Shown piece by piece: positions 46,300 to 55,449 of a stretch of 64,000 bases of DNA. Source of the DNA: Microbacterium amylolyticum (GTDB lineage: Bacteria; Actinomycetota; Actinomycetes; Actinomycetales; Microbacteriaceae); assembly GCF_011046975.1 (NCBI RefSeq), contig NZ_CP049253.1, forward strand, positions 1,612,001-1,676,000, written 5' to 3'. Numbering within the stretch: position 1 is the stretch's first letter; each line of letters starts with the position of its first letter. The position numbers and the translations under genes were made by a program. The notes under the pieces are model-generated. The model did not search any database. It was not told the DNA's origin and saw only the letters and a program-made list of their open reading frames with translations.

Positions 46300-46313
46300 G
46301 GGGCCCGTGAACC

Positions 46314-46571
46314 ATGCCCGAGCCCCGTATTCATGACGAAGAACTATACGAACGGTTGCGCGACGACGGAGCGTCAAAAGAGAAATCGGCGCGCATCGCC
46401 AACGCGGCCGCGCGCGATGGTCGTTCCGAAATGGGCCGGCGCGGTGGCGGTGCTGAGAACTATGAGGATCGCACCGTGGCGGAGCTGCGCCAGCGGGCGA
46501 AGGAGGTGGGCCTCACGGGATATTCGTCCCTGAGGAAGAAGGAGCTCATCGAGCGCCTCCGAAACCACTGA
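46314..46571 (+). CDS. Small Rho_N-domain protein (DUF7218-like)
   Basis: The 85-residue protein starts at ATG 46314, 14 bp after the SDR gene. The first half ([47 protein letters not shown]) is the small stress-protein type region, and the second half is a Rho termination-factor N-terminal/SAP-like motif ([31 protein letters not shown]). Such proteins probably bind nucleic acid. The combination and neighbourhood with the SDR gene suggest a stress-related operon, which is inference. Confidence 0.8.
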   Translation: MPEPRIHDEELYERLRDDGASKEKSARIANAAARDGRSEMGRRGGGAENYEDRTVAELRQRAKEVGLTGYSSLRKKELIERLRNH

Positions 46572-46614
46572 CACCAGCCCGCGATCAGCGGTGCGTCCGT
46601 AACCTGGAGGGGTG

Positions 46615-46962
46615 ATGAATCCCGATCCCCTCCTTCCCCGGCGCGAGAGCGTCGAGGTGTTGCGCGCCGAGGCACAGGACGAGCGGGACACCCTCATCGA
46701 GGAACGTCTGCGCGCGGGAGAAGATCCGTGGGACTTCATGGAGGATCTTCCGACGATCGACGAGCTCGTGGTGTTTCTTCTCCGGGCGGAGCACATTGTC
46801 GGTGACGGCGGACTCCGTCCGACACACGCACGCAACCAACGCCTGATGCGACAGATCGCCGCCCAATATCCTGAGCTCTCACGAGCCGTAGAGGGCATGC
46901 TGGGCGCTGAGAACACACATCGGCGATGGGATGCCGTTGTTCGCGTTCTCGGCGGCGCATAG
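46615..46962 (+). CDS. Conserved hypothetical protein (115 aa)
   Basis: It starts at ATG 46615, with ggagg close by. It is acidic and predicted to be mainly helical: VEVLRAEAQDERDTLIEERLRAGEDPWDFMEDLPTIDELVVFLLRAEHIVGDGG, then a basic LRPTHARNQRLMRQIAAQYPELSRAVEGML. It has no membrane segment or catalytic motif that I can name. The gene ends before a strong terminator shared with trxA. Confidence 0.7.
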   Translation: MNPDPLLPRRESVEVLRAEAQDERDTLIEERLRAGEDPWDFMEDLPTIDELVVFLLRAEHIVGDGGLRPTHARNQRLMRQIAAQYPELSRAVEGMLGAENTHRRWDAVVRVLGGA

Positions 46963-46990
46963 GGTGCCCCAGCGGTTCTGAAGCACGTTC

Positions 46991-47041
46991 ATACGCCGAA
47001 GGCGCCTCCCCGATCGAATCAGGAAGGCGCCTTCGGCGTAT
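46991..47041. terminator. Bidirectional terminator between the 46615 gene and trxA
   Basis: A perfect 17-bp inverted repeat (46991-47007 and 47025-47041) with a 17-nt loop separates two converging genes. It should end both. Confidence 0.85.
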
Positions 47042-47049
47042 TTCGCGTC

Positions 47050-47373
47050 TTAGGCGAGGAAGGCTGCGAGGTCCTTCTCGAGAGCCTGCTTGGGCTTGGC
47101 GCCGATGATCGTGGTCGCCACCTCGCCATCCTTGAAGACCTTCATCGCCGGAATCGACGTGATCTGGTACTTCATGGCCAGATCGGGGTTCTCGTCAACG
47201 TTGAGCTTGACGATCGTGATCTTGTCGCTGTTCTCAGCCTGGATCTGGTCGAGAACGGGCGCGACCATGCGGCAGGGGCCGCACCACTCTGCCCAGAAGT
47301 CGACGAGCACGGGGCCGTCGGCCTTCAGGACATCCTGTTCGAACGTGGCTGAAGATGTTGCCTGAGCGGTCAT
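47050..47373 (-). CDS. trxA: Thioredoxin
   Basis: The 107-residue protein begins at ATG 47373 and has the active site WAEWCGPCRMVAPVLDQ, the cis-Pro loop ITSIPAMKVFKDGE and normal length. It reduces protein disulfides using electrons from thioredoxin reductase. It lies 63 bp after trxB on the same strand, and the two probably share a transcript. Confidence 0.97.
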   Translation of the reverse strand: MTAQATSSATFEQDVLKADGPVLVDFWAEWCGPCRMVAPVLDQIQAENSDKITIVKLNVDENPDLAMKYQITSIPAMKVFKDGEVATTIIGAKPKQALEKDLAAFLA

Positions 47374-47436
47374 ACTGTGTCTCCTTAGTGGAAGTCTTGT
47401 CTACCGGAACCGTGCGAAGCGCTGCGCTATTCCCGA

Positions 47437-48402
47437 TCAGGCGGGAACAGCCGCCGCTTCTGGTTCCGGAGCGATGTCGGCGAGCGCCGCGAGGAAGTGT
47501 TCGGCGTCGAGCGCCGCAACCGTTCCGCTGGCGGCCGCGGTGACCGCCTGCCGGTACGTGGGATCGACAACATCGCCCGCGGCGAAGACGCCGGGAACAG
47601 ACGTGCGCGAGGAGCGTCCGTCGACGGCGATCGTGCCATCGATCGTGAGGTCGAGCTTGTCGTGGACGAGGTGTGTGCGCGGGTCGTTGCCGATGGCGAT
47701 AAACAGACCATCGAGCGCCAACTCACGCGTATCGCCCGTGACGGTGTCGCGCAGAACGACGCCGGTCAGAGCGGAGTCACCCTGCAGCTCCGCGATCTCG
47801 GAGTTCCAGATCACCTCGATCTTCTCGTTGTCGAAGGCACGCTTCTGCATGATCTTCGACGCACGGAACTCGTCGCGCCGGTGAATCAGGTAGACCTTCT
47901 TTGCGAACTTCGTGAGGAACGTTGCCTCTTCCATCGCGGAGTCGCCGCCGCCGATCACGGCGATCTCCTTCTCGCGGAAGAAGAAACCGTCGCAGGTGGC
48001 GCACCAGGACACACCGTGGCCGGAGAGTTCGTCCTCGCGCGGCAGGTTGAGCTTGCGGTAGGCAGATCCTGTGGCGAAGATCACGGCTTTCGCCTCGACG
48101 ACATCGCCAGAGCCGAGGGTGACCTTCTTCACGGCACCGGACAGGTCGAGCTCTGTGGCGTCGTCGTACGAGACCTCGGTGCCAAAGCGCTCTGCCTGCT
48201 GCTGCATCTTGGCCATCAGATCGGGGCCCATGATGGCCTCGGGGAAGCCGGGGAAGTTCTCAACCTCGGTGGTGTTCATCAGCTCGCCGCCGACCTCCAC
48301 CTGGCTTGCAATGACCAGCGGCTGCAGGTTGGCGCGGGCTGCGTAGATCGCGGCGGTCCAACCGGCGGGACCGGATCCGATAATGATGAGCTCTCGCACC
48401 AT
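47437..48402 (-). CDS. trxB: Thioredoxin-disulfide reductase
   Basis: The 321-residue flavoprotein is taken from ATG 48402 (MVRELIIIGSGPAGWTAAIYAARA); the frame extends further upstream without homologous residues. The FAD motif GSGPAGWTAA, the redox site WCATCDG, the NADPH motif IGGGDSAMEEA and the final FAD-binding GVFAAGDVVDPTYRQAV are all present. It transfers electrons from NADPH to thioredoxin. Partner of trxA downstream. Confidence 0.97.
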   Translation of the reverse strand: MVRELIIIGSGPAGWTAAIYAARANLQPLVIASQVEVGGELMNTTEVENFPGFPEAIMGPDLMAKMQQQAERFGTEVSYDDATELDLSGAVKKVTLGSGDVVEAKAVIFATGSAYRKLNLPREDELSGHGVSWCATCDGFFFREKEIAVIGGGDSAMEEATFLTKFAKKVYLIHRRDEFRASKIMQKRAFDNEKIEVIWNSEIAELQGDSALTGVVLRDTVTGDTRELALDGLFIAIGNDPRTHLVHDKLDLTIDGTIAVDGRSSRTSVPGVFAAGDVVDPTYRQAVTAAASGTVAALDAEHFLAALADIAPEPEAAAVPA

Positions 48403-48523
48403 CTGTGCCTCCTTCGGGCGTATGTCTCGACGCGTAAAACCCATCGTACGTGCCACGTATTCCCCCACCCCCTGCGAGTTTCACGAGACAGAAGCGGATG
48501 GACACGATGTGTTCACCTTGCGG

Positions 48524-48982
48524 ATGCACAGGCGGAACCGTCACAATCTCCGCGTGACTCACGAAGATGTGCCGGTGCTCCTGCGACGAGGCGGCGCGAG
48601 CCTCCTTCTCGCCGTCGATGAGAACGTTCCGCGAATCGTTCATTGGGGATCCGATCTCGGTGAGCTGACGCCGCCGGAGCGTGCGGCAATCGCCCGCGCG
48701 GACGACGGTGGCATTGCGGGGTCGGAGCCCGATGCCGTGAGGAGATTCACGCTCTGGGCGACTCACCGCGACGGATGGGCGGGAACACCGACCGGTGAGG
48801 GTCACGCTGACGGCGTCGGCACGGCGCGCGTGATGTACGACGGACAGCCGCCGAGCTGGACGGACGCGGCCAAGAACACGGATGATCTTGTCCTTCCCGC
48901 CGCGGTTCTCGGTCGCCGCGGGCTGCCGCTGCCCGCGCTGGCGCCGCAGCAGTCGGTGCTGATCGAGCTCGTGCGGATTTAG
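48524..48982 (+). pseudogene. Alpha-galactosidase (GH36-type) remnant with large internal deletion
   Basis: The open frame (about 152 codons from ATG 48524) joins the two ends of an alpha-galactosidase. The first half, LLLAVDENVPRIVHWGSDLGELTPPERAA to HRDGWAGTPTGEGH, is the N-terminal beta-sandwich opening of GH36 enzymes. The last part, LVLPAAVLGRRGLPLPALAPQQSVLIELVRI, is their C-terminal domain end. Intact enzymes have about 700 residues; the whole TIM barrel, with its catalytic aspartates, is missing. The junction lies in the GVGTARVMYDG region at about 48825-48850. The frame is still open, so a short protein may be made, but it cannot hydrolyse alpha-galactosides. It is convergent with the LacI gene. 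Confidence 0.75.
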
Positions 48983-50004
48983 AGCGCGGGGGGCGCGGTG
49001 CTGTCGCGAACGACGAGCTGGGGCACAACAACAGACAGAGCGGGAACGTCGCGGCCCCCGACGAGCGCGAGCGCGGACGACACACAGCGCTGGCCGACCT
49101 CGGCGAAGTCCTGATGCATTGAGGTCAGCGGCGGCGCGTAGCCGCGTGCGTCGGCCGTGTCGTCGAAGCCGACAACGCTGATGTCCTGGGGCACGCGTTT
49201 ATCGGCCTCGGCGACCGCACGGTAGAAGCCGAGGGCCATCTGATCGTTCGAGCAGAACACGGCCGTAACATCGTCGCGCGCGGCGATGCGTTTGCCGGCG
49301 AGATAACCGGATTCCACGGACCAGTCGCCCCGGAGCACGGGGGGAACGTCGCGTCCGGCTGCCTCGAGAGTGGTGCGCCAACCGTCTTCGCGTCGCCCAC
49401 TCGGGCGCGACCGTTCCGGCCCGGCGATGTGCCATACCGTGCGGTGTCCGAGATCGAGCAGGTGCCGCACGGCGTCGGCGCCTCCGCGATTTTGGTCGGT
49501 GTCGACAACAACGCGGGCGTCGGGAGCTTCGGGGTCCATGTACACAACGGGGACGCCAGGAGGAAGCATCTCGGCCGCGTGGGCCAGCATCGGAGACTCC
49601 AGATTGAGGATCAGGGCGTCGACGGCGAGCTCCTGCATGCGGGAGAACAAGCGGTCGACGTCTGCTTGGCTGTGAGCCGCGACGTGCACGGGAACGAGTG
49701 TTGTTGCGTAACCGGCTATGGCGGCAGACGTGGCGATCGCCTCGATCGTTCGCACGTCGCCGAGGGTGGAGAGAGACTGGGACAGCACACCGATCGTGCG
49801 GAACGATCCGAGCTTCAGGGCGCGAGCGGCGCTGTTCGGCCGGTATCCGAGGGCGTCCATCGCATCGATCACGCGGCGGCGTGTGTCCGGGATGACCGTT
49901 CCGGTGCCGTTTGCCACGCGGGAGACGGTCTGGGCCGAGACGCCGGCGTGCTTTGCGACGTCTGCCATCGACACGCGACGCTGCGGCCGAAACTGTGAGT
50001 TCAT
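48979..50004 (-). CDS. LacI-family transcriptional regulator
   Basis: The 341-residue regulator is taken from ATG 50004 (MNSQFRPQRRVSMADVAKHAGVSAQTVSRVANG). The helix-turn-helix is at about residues 13-35, followed by the hinge helix YRPNSAARALKLG and a periplasmic-binding-type effector domain with VDALILNLESP and SVVGFDDTADARGYAPPLTSMHQDF. It most likely represses the divergent transporter and beta-galactosidase operon, released by a galactoside or breakdown product. A palindrome fitting LacI operators is at 50048-50063. Confidence 0.93.
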   Translation of the reverse strand: MNSQFRPQRRVSMADVAKHAGVSAQTVSRVANGTGTVIPDTRRRVIDAMDALGYRPNSAARALKLGSFRTIGVLSQSLSTLGDVRTIEAIATSAAIAGYATTLVPVHVAAHSQADVDRLFSRMQELAVDALILNLESPMLAHAAEMLPPGVPVVYMDPEAPDARVVVDTDQNRGGADAVRHLLDLGHRTVWHIAGPERSRPSGRREDGWRTTLEAAGRDVPPVLRGDWSVESGYLAGKRIAARDDVTAVFCSNDQMALGFYRAVAEADKRVPQDISVVGFDDTADARGYAPPLTSMHQDFAEVGQRCVSSALALVGGRDVPALSVVVPQLVVRDSTAPPAL

Positions 50005-50047
50005 AGTTCCTGTGTAACGGATCGGGTTGTGGACTGGCGAATTTTCG

Positions 50048-50063
50048 ATGTTTGCGTAAACAT
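50048..50063. promoter_or_regulatory. Probable LacI-family operator
   Basis: ATGTTTGCGTAAACAT is a near-perfect 16-bp palindrome with the central CG typical of LacI/GalR operators. It lies 44 bp from the regulator start and 39 bp before the first permease start, so it could control both directions. Confidence 0.8.
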
Positions 50064-50101
50064 AGTCTCGCACGTTCTCCGCAATGAAGCGAGGCACACC
50101 A

Positions 50102-51031
50102 ATGACGGCGATACCGCAGGTGGCTCAGATGGCCGCACCCACCGGACGCTCCGCGCCGCGACGCGCCGTGCGCGGACGCTGGACGGGATGGGGATTCCTC
50201 AGCCCCTTTGCTCTGGTCTTTGCGCTGGTGTTCATCGCACCGATCATCTACGCGCTCTATCTCAGCTTCTTCCGCACGCAATTGGTCGGAGGAACCGAGT
50301 TCGTCGGCTTCGCCAACTACGTGCGCGCGTTCGGCGACGGACAGCTGTGGGACGGCGTGATCCGCGTTGCCCTGTTCCTGCTGATCCAGGTGCCGATCAT
50401 GCTGTTCCTATCGCTGCTGGCATCGCTGGCGATTGACAGCGGCCGGCTCTACGGACGTAGTTTCTTCCGGTTGTCGATCTTCCTGCCGTACGCGGTTCCC
50501 GCCGTCGTCGCCACGTTTATGTGGGGCTTCATGTACGGAACTCGCTTCGGCCTGGTGGGCAACCTCAACGACATGTTCGGGATGAACATCCCCGATCTGC
50601 TCTCGCCTGATCTGATCATGCTCTCGATCGGTAACCTCGTCACCTGGCAGTTCCTCGGCTACAACATGCTGATCTTCTATTCGGCGCTGCGCGTTGTGCC
50701 GTCCTCGCTCTACGAGGCGGCCGCGATCGACGGTGCCAACCAGCTGCGCATCATCACGGCGATCAAGCTCCCCGCCATCCGCGGGGCCCTCGTGATCGCC
50801 ACGATCTTCTCGATCATCGGCAGCTTCCAGCTGTTCAACGAGCCGAGCATCATGCAGTCGATGGCGCCCAACACGATCACCACCTCGTTCACGCCGAACC
50901 TGTACGCCTACAACCTCGCGTTCGCCGGTCAGCAACTGAACTACTCCGCCACCGTCGCCATCATCATGGGCGTTGTGACGATGATCGTCGCCTATGTCGT
51001 GCAGCTGCGCGGCATGCGAAAGGGGAACTGA
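50102..51031 (+). CDS. Sugar ABC transporter permease (MalF/UgpA type)
   Basis: The 309-residue protein is taken from ATG 50102, preceded by gcgagg; an ATG six codons earlier is an alternative. It has six membrane helices, beginning WGFLSPFALVFALVFIAPIIYALYLSF, and the permease loop SLYEAAAIDGANQLRIITAIKLPAIRGAL that contacts the ATPase. It is a CUT1-class carbohydrate importer subunit. It overlaps nothing and is 1 bp from the next permease gene. No ATPase gene follows. Confidence 0.93.
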   Translation: MTAIPQVAQMAAPTGRSAPRRAVRGRWTGWGFLSPFALVFALVFIAPIIYALYLSFFRTQLVGGTEFVGFANYVRAFGDGQLWDGVIRVALFLLIQVPIMLFLSLLASLAIDSGRLYGRSFFRLSIFLPYAVPAVVATFMWGFMYGTRFGLVGNLNDMFGMNIPDLLSPDLIMLSIGNLVTWQFLGYNMLIFYSALRVVPSSLYEAAAIDGANQLRIITAIKLPAIRGALVIATIFSIIGSFQLFNEPSIMQSMAPNTITTSFTPNLYAYNLAFAGQQLNYSATVAIIMGVVTMIVAYVVQLRGMRKGN

Positions 51032-51032
51032 C

Positions 51033-51953
51033 ATGTCCACGACCTCCCTGGTGACCCTCTCCCCCTCGGCGACGAAGCGTGAGCGTCGGGCGGCCCTTGG
51101 CACGATTGACAAGCCGCGCCGCAACCTGGTGCTGACGATTCTGACCGCGATCATCGTGGTCTACTCGCTGCTTCCCCTTCTGTGGTTGTTCATCAACGCC
51201 TCCAAAACACAGGGCGATCTGTTCTCCACGTTCGGGCTGTGGTTCGGGCGCGAATTCGCGCTGTTCGACAACATCGCTCGAACTCTGACCTACAACGACG
51301 GCGTCTTCCTGCGCTGGTTCGGCAACACCCTTCTTTATGTGGTTGCCGGCGCCGGAGGAGCAACCCTTCTCGCCGTTCTCGGCGGGTATGCGCTCGCCAA
51401 GTTCACCTTCCCGGGCAAGAGGGCCGTTTTCGCCGTTGTCATCGGAGCCGTCGCGGTTCCCGGAACAGCGCTCGCGGTGCCGACCTTCCTCATGTTCAGC
51501 CAGATGGGCATCACGAACACCCCGCTGTCGGTGATCATCCCGTCGCTGATCTCGCCGTTCGGCCTGTACCTGATGTGGACGTTCGCCCAGGAGGCGATCC
51601 CCACCGAGCTCATGGAAGCCGCGCGTATCGATGGTGCGAGCGAGTTCCGCACCTTCTGGAACGTGTGCCTTCCGCTTCTGGGCCCGGGAACGGTCACCGT
51701 TTTGCTGTTCACCATGGTCGCCACGTGGAACAACTACTTCCTGCCGCTGATCATGCTTCGCGATCCGCAGTGGTACCCGCTGATTCTTGGACTGAACCAG
51801 TGGAACGGCCAGGCCTCAACGGCGGGCGGCCAGCCGATCTTCGACCTCGTCCTCACCGGCTCGCTGCTGACGATCGTGCCGCTCATCGTCGCGTTTTTGT
51901 TCATGCAGCGCTACTGGCAGTCCGGCCTCACAGCCGGGTCCGTCAAAGAATGA
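51033..51953 (+). CDS. Sugar ABC transporter permease (MalG/UgpE type)
   Basis: The 306-residue protein starts at ATG 51033. After a hydrophilic N-terminus come six helices, the first being VLTILTAIIVVYSLLPLLWLFINASK. The permease loop PTELMEAARIDGASEFRTFWNVCLPLLGPG is present. It pairs with the preceding permease to form the channel. It is followed 49 bp later by the binding-protein gene, an inverted order compared with the usual binding protein first. Confidence 0.93.
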   Translation: MSTTSLVTLSPSATKRERRAALGTIDKPRRNLVLTILTAIIVVYSLLPLLWLFINASKTQGDLFSTFGLWFGREFALFDNIARTLTYNDGVFLRWFGNTLLYVVAGAGGATLLAVLGGYALAKFTFPGKRAVFAVVIGAVAVPGTALAVPTFLMFSQMGITNTPLSVIIPSLISPFGLYLMWTFAQEAIPTELMEAARIDGASEFRTFWNVCLPLLGPGTVTVLLFTMVATWNNYFLPLIMLRDPQWYPLILGLNQWNGQASTAGGQPIFDLVLTGSLLTIVPLIVAFLFMQRYWQSGLTAGSVKE

Positions 51954-52002
51954 CTTCCCTCCCCTCACCACCCGCACCAACAATGACAATGGAGTCCACA
52001 GA

Positions 52003-53325
52003 ATGACCACCATCACACGGGCGCGCAAGCGCCTTCTCACCGCAACAGCAATCGCCGGTGCCGGCGCTCTCGTTCTCGCGAGCTGCGGCTCGTCTGATGC
52101 CGGCGACCCGGACGCGGCCCTCGAAGAGGGCGGCAAGATCCTCGTCTGGGCCTGGGAACCCACGCTCGGCCCTGTCATCGAGCAGTTCGAGGCCGACAAC
52201 CCCGGCGTCGAGGTGGAAATCGTCAACGTCGGAACCGGCGTCGACTCGTATACCGCCCTGCAGAACGCCATTTCGGCCGGCTCCGGTCTGCCCGATGTTG
52301 CGCAGGTCGAGTACTACGCGCTTCCGCAGTTCGCCCTGCAGGACTCGCTGACGGACCTCACCCCCTACGGCGCCGGTGACCTCGACGGCGTGTTCGCCCC
52401 CGGCCCCTGGGACGCGGTTCACTCCGGCGAGGAGATCATCGGCCTGCCGATGGACTCCGGCCCCATGGCCATGTTCTACAACGCGACCGTGTTCGAAGAG
52501 CACGGCGTTGAGGTCCCCGAGACGTGGGACGAGTTCGCGCAGGCCGCGCGTGACTTCCAGGAGTCCGACCCCGATGTGTACATCACGAACGACCTCGGAG
52601 ATGCGGGATGGAACACCTCGCTCATCTGGCAGGGTGGCGGCACCCCCTGGTCGGTTGACGGAACCGATCTGACCATCGATCTTGAGAACGACGCCGCGAC
52701 GCAGCGTTTCACCGACCTGTGGCAGCCGCTGATCGACGATGAGGTGCTTGCACCCATCAACGGCTGGACCGACGAATGGTTCCAGGGCATGGCAAACGGC
52801 ACGATCGCCTCGCTCGTGATCGGTGCGTGGATGCCCGCGAACCTCATCGGCAACGTCCCCGACGGCGCTGGCGACTGGCGTGTTGCGCCCATGCCGCAGT
52901 GGGAAGCCGGAGCCGCTGCCTCGTCGGAGAACGGCGGCAGCTCGCTGGCCGTTCCCACAGACGCGCAGAACAAGGAACTGGCCTACGCCTTCATCGAATA
53001 CGCCAACGCCTCGACGGACGGCGTGCAGATGCGCCTCGACGACGGTGCCTTCCCCGCAACCACCGAGCACCTCGAGTCGGCCGCATTCCAGGACGTCGAG
53101 TGGGACTACTTCGGCGGTCAGAAGATCAATGAGGTTCTCGCCCAGTCGTCGGCTGACGTCGTCGAGGGGTGGCAGTACCTTCCCTTCCAGGTGTACGCCA
53201 ACACGATCTACGGTGACACCGCCGGTCAGGCGTACCTCGGCTCGACAACGCTCGCTGACGGTCTCGCTGGGTGGCAGAACGCGATGAAGAGCTACGCCGC
53301 CGAGCAGGGCTTCGGCATCGAGTAA
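52003..53325 (+). CDS. Extracellular sugar-binding lipoprotein (family 1)
   Basis: The 440-residue protein has a lipoprotein signal (TAIAGAGALVLASCGSS, Cys at about 28) and the MalE-type fold: KILVWAWEPTLGPVIEQFEADNPGVEVEIVNVGTG, DVAQVEYYALPQFALQDSLTDLTPYG and GLPMDSGPMAMFYNATVFEEHGVEVPETWDEF. It would deliver an oligosaccharide to the two permeases upstream. Context suggests a galactoside, perhaps lactose or galacto-oligosaccharides. A hairpin follows the stop. Confidence 0.93.
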   Translation: MTTITRARKRLLTATAIAGAGALVLASCGSSDAGDPDAALEEGGKILVWAWEPTLGPVIEQFEADNPGVEVEIVNVGTGVDSYTALQNAISAGSGLPDVAQVEYYALPQFALQDSLTDLTPYGAGDLDGVFAPGPWDAVHSGEEIIGLPMDSGPMAMFYNATVFEEHGVEVPETWDEFAQAARDFQESDPDVYITNDLGDAGWNTSLIWQGGGTPWSVDGTDLTIDLENDAATQRFTDLWQPLIDDEVLAPINGWTDEWFQGMANGTIASLVIGAWMPANLIGNVPDGAGDWRVAPMPQWEAGAAASSENGGSSLAVPTDAQNKELAYAFIEYANASTDGVQMRLDDGAFPATTEHLESAAFQDVEWDYFGGQKINEVLAQSSADVVEGWQYLPFQVYANTIYGDTAGQAYLGSTTLADGLAGWQNAMKSYAAEQGFGIE

Positions 53326-53346
53326 TTCCCCCTTCTCCACACCCCC

Positions 53347-53376
53347 GAGAGGCCCGGGAGAAATCTCGGGCCTCTC
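53347..53376 (+). terminator. Hairpin between binding protein and beta-galactosidase
   Basis: A 10-bp perfect stem (gagaggcccg at 53347-53356 and its complement at 53367-53376) with a 10-nt loop, 22 bp after the stop. Without a T tract it is probably a partial terminator or an mRNA-stabilising element that keeps binding protein levels higher than the enzyme. Confidence 0.6.
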
Positions 53377-53405
53377 CTCGTCCCCTGGACACACAAAGGA
53401 CTTTC

Positions 53406-55403
53406 ATGACGCAGCACCGCTGGCTCCGGACGCCAGAAGGAACGCCCCGCCGCATCTCGTACGGCGCCGATTACAACCCCGACCAGTGGCCGCGGGAGGT
53501 CTGGGATGACGACGTTCGGCTGATGAAGAAGGCCGGCGTTGACGTTGTCTCGGTGGCGATTTTCTCCTGGGCGAAGATCCAGCCGGCGGACGGTCAGTGG
53601 GACTTCGCGTGGCTCGACGATGTGATCGATCTGATGCATGCCAACGGCATCGGTGTTGATTTGGCTACTGCCACAGCATCGCCGCCGCCGTGGCTGACGA
53701 TGAAGCACCCCGAGGTGTTGCCCGTGACGGCCGACGGTGTGACGCTGACGCAGGGCGGGCGCCAGCACTGGCGACCCACCTCTCCCGTGTTCCGGGAGTA
53801 CGCGCTGGAACTGGTGACGCGCCTGGCGGAGCGCTATGGCGACCACCCCGGCGTCGTTGCGTGGCACGTGAACAACGAGCTCGGCTGCCACAACGCTTAC
53901 GACTATTCGGACGATGCGGCCGTCGCTTTCCGCGGCTGGCTGCAGACCCGATACGGGTCGATCGAAGCGCTCAACCACGCGTGGGGAACCGCGTTCTGGT
54001 CGCAGCGGTATGGCTCGTTCGACGAGATCCTGCCCCCGCGCACGGCGGCCACCTTCCCCAACCCCACGCAGCAGCTCGACTTCGCACGGTTCTCGTCCGA
54101 TGCGCTGATCGACTACTTGACGGACGAGCGCGACATCCTGAACCGGATCTCGCCCGATGTTCCCGTCACCACGAACTTCATGGTCGTCGGCGATACCCGT
54201 CACGCGGACTACGCGAAGATGGGCCTCGAAATCGACTTCGTCTCGAACGATCACTACGTCACAGAGGATTTGGACGAGCTGGCGTTCTCCGCGTCGCTCA
54301 TGGGCGGAATCGCGCGCCGCAAGCCGTGGTTCCTCATGGAGCACTCCACCAGCGCCGTGAACTGGCAACCAATCAACCGGCCAAAGCGTCCGGGAGAGCT
54401 CATCCGCGATTCGCTCACGCACGTCGCCCACGGTGCCGACGCCGTGTGCTATTTCCAGTGGCGGCAGTCAGCTGCCGGCGCGGAAAAGTTCCACTCGGCG
54501 ATGGTGCCGCACGGCGGCGAGAACACCAGGGTCTACCGCGACGTTGTGGCACTCGGCGGCATCCTGCGTCAGCTGGACGAGGTGGCGGGCGCCGATCGAG
54601 GGAAGGCCGACGTTGCCATCCTCTTCGACTGGGAATCGTGGTGGGGCGCCGAGCTGGACTCGCACCCGACCGACCGCCTGCGCTACCGTCGCGAAGCACT
54701 GAACTGGTGGAAGGCGCTCGTGAATGCGGGCATTCGCGCCGATGTGGTCCCCGTCGCACAGGACGTCTCGGAGTACCGGTTGGTGATCGCTCCCGTTCTG
54801 TACAGCGTTTCCGGTGAGACCCGGGACCGCCTCACGGCCTACGTCGAGGGCGGCGGGCATCTGGTCACGACGTACTTCTCGGGCATCGTGGACGAGAACG
54901 ATCACCCGTACCTCGGCGGGTACCCCGGTGCATTCCGCGATCTGCTGGGTGTGCGCGTTGAAGAGTTCCGGCCCCTGTGGGACGGCGAGACGGTGGCGTT
55001 GTCGAACGGCCAGAGCGGCGACCTCTGGAGCGAGCCGGTCGAGGTGACAGCAGACGAGGTCGAGGTGCTTGTGACCTACGTCGACGGCGACGAGATCGCT
55101 GGGGGACCCGCCGTCACGCGACGTCCGGTGGGAACGGGTTCGGCGACGTATGTATCGACGCGCCTGGGCATGGACGGCGTCGAGGCGCTTCTGCCCGTCC
55201 TTCTCCCGCGCGCCGGTGTCGAATCGGAGCTGCCACAGGCACTGCGCGGCCGCGTCGAGCTGGTGACGCGTGAGGGAGATCGTCGATACGACTTCCTCAT
55301 CAACCGCACCGATGACGAGCTCTCGCTCGCCGGTCTTACGGGCGAGTACCTCGTTGGCACCGAGACGCTTCCGCCGCGCGGAGTGGCTGTTCTCGCGCGG
55401 TAG
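53406..55403 (+). CDS. Beta-galactosidase, glycoside hydrolase family 42
   Basis: The 665-residue enzyme is taken from ATG 53406, with aaagga upstream. It starts ISYGADYNPDQWPREVWDDDVRLMKKAGVDVVSVAIFSWAKIQPADG, the GH42 opening. The acid/base Glu is in WHVNNELGCHN and the nucleophile Glu in PWFLMEHSTSAVNWQ. A trimerisation domain and C-terminal beta domain follow. There is no signal peptide, so galactosides are cleaved after import. It is the last gene of the LacI-controlled transporter operon. Released galactose could feed the galT/galK pathway at 61.8 kb. Confidence 0.95.
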   Translation: MTQHRWLRTPEGTPRRISYGADYNPDQWPREVWDDDVRLMKKAGVDVVSVAIFSWAKIQPADGQWDFAWLDDVIDLMHANGIGVDLATATASPPPWLTMKHPEVLPVTADGVTLTQGGRQHWRPTSPVFREYALELVTRLAERYGDHPGVVAWHVNNELGCHNAYDYSDDAAVAFRGWLQTRYGSIEALNHAWGTAFWSQRYGSFDEILPPRTAATFPNPTQQLDFARFSSDALIDYLTDERDILNRISPDVPVTTNFMVVGDTRHADYAKMGLEIDFVSNDHYVTEDLDELAFSASLMGGIARRKPWFLMEHSTSAVNWQPINRPKRPGELIRDSLTHVAHGADAVCYFQWRQSAAGAEKFHSAMVPHGGENTRVYRDVVALGGILRQLDEVAGADRGKADVAILFDWESWWGAELDSHPTDRLRYRREALNWWKALVNAGIRADVVPVAQDVSEYRLVIAPVLYSVSGETRDRLTAYVEGGGHLVTTYFSGIVDENDHPYLGGYPGAFRDLLGVRVEEFRPLWDGETVALSNGQSGDLWSEPVEVTADEVEVLVTYVDGDEIAGGPAVTRRPVGTGSATYVSTRLGMDGVEALLPVLLPRAGVESELPQALRGRVELVTREGDRRYDFLINRTDDELSLAGLTGEYLVGTETLPPRGVAVLAR

Positions 55404-55427
55404 AGCAGGCGAGAGAGCGCTACGTGA

Positions 55428-55449
55428 GGGCCGGGATGCGTTCCGGCCC
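55428..55449 (+). terminator. Hairpin after the beta-galactosidase gene
   Basis: A 7-bp GC stem (gggccgg at 55428-55434 with ccggccc at 55443-55449), 25 bp after the stop. There is no T run, so the strength is uncertain. Confidence 0.5.

Noticed and set aside
47497..48621. Plus-strand frame of about 374 codons over trxB
   Set aside because: It is the antisense of thioredoxin reductase, whose motifs are complete.
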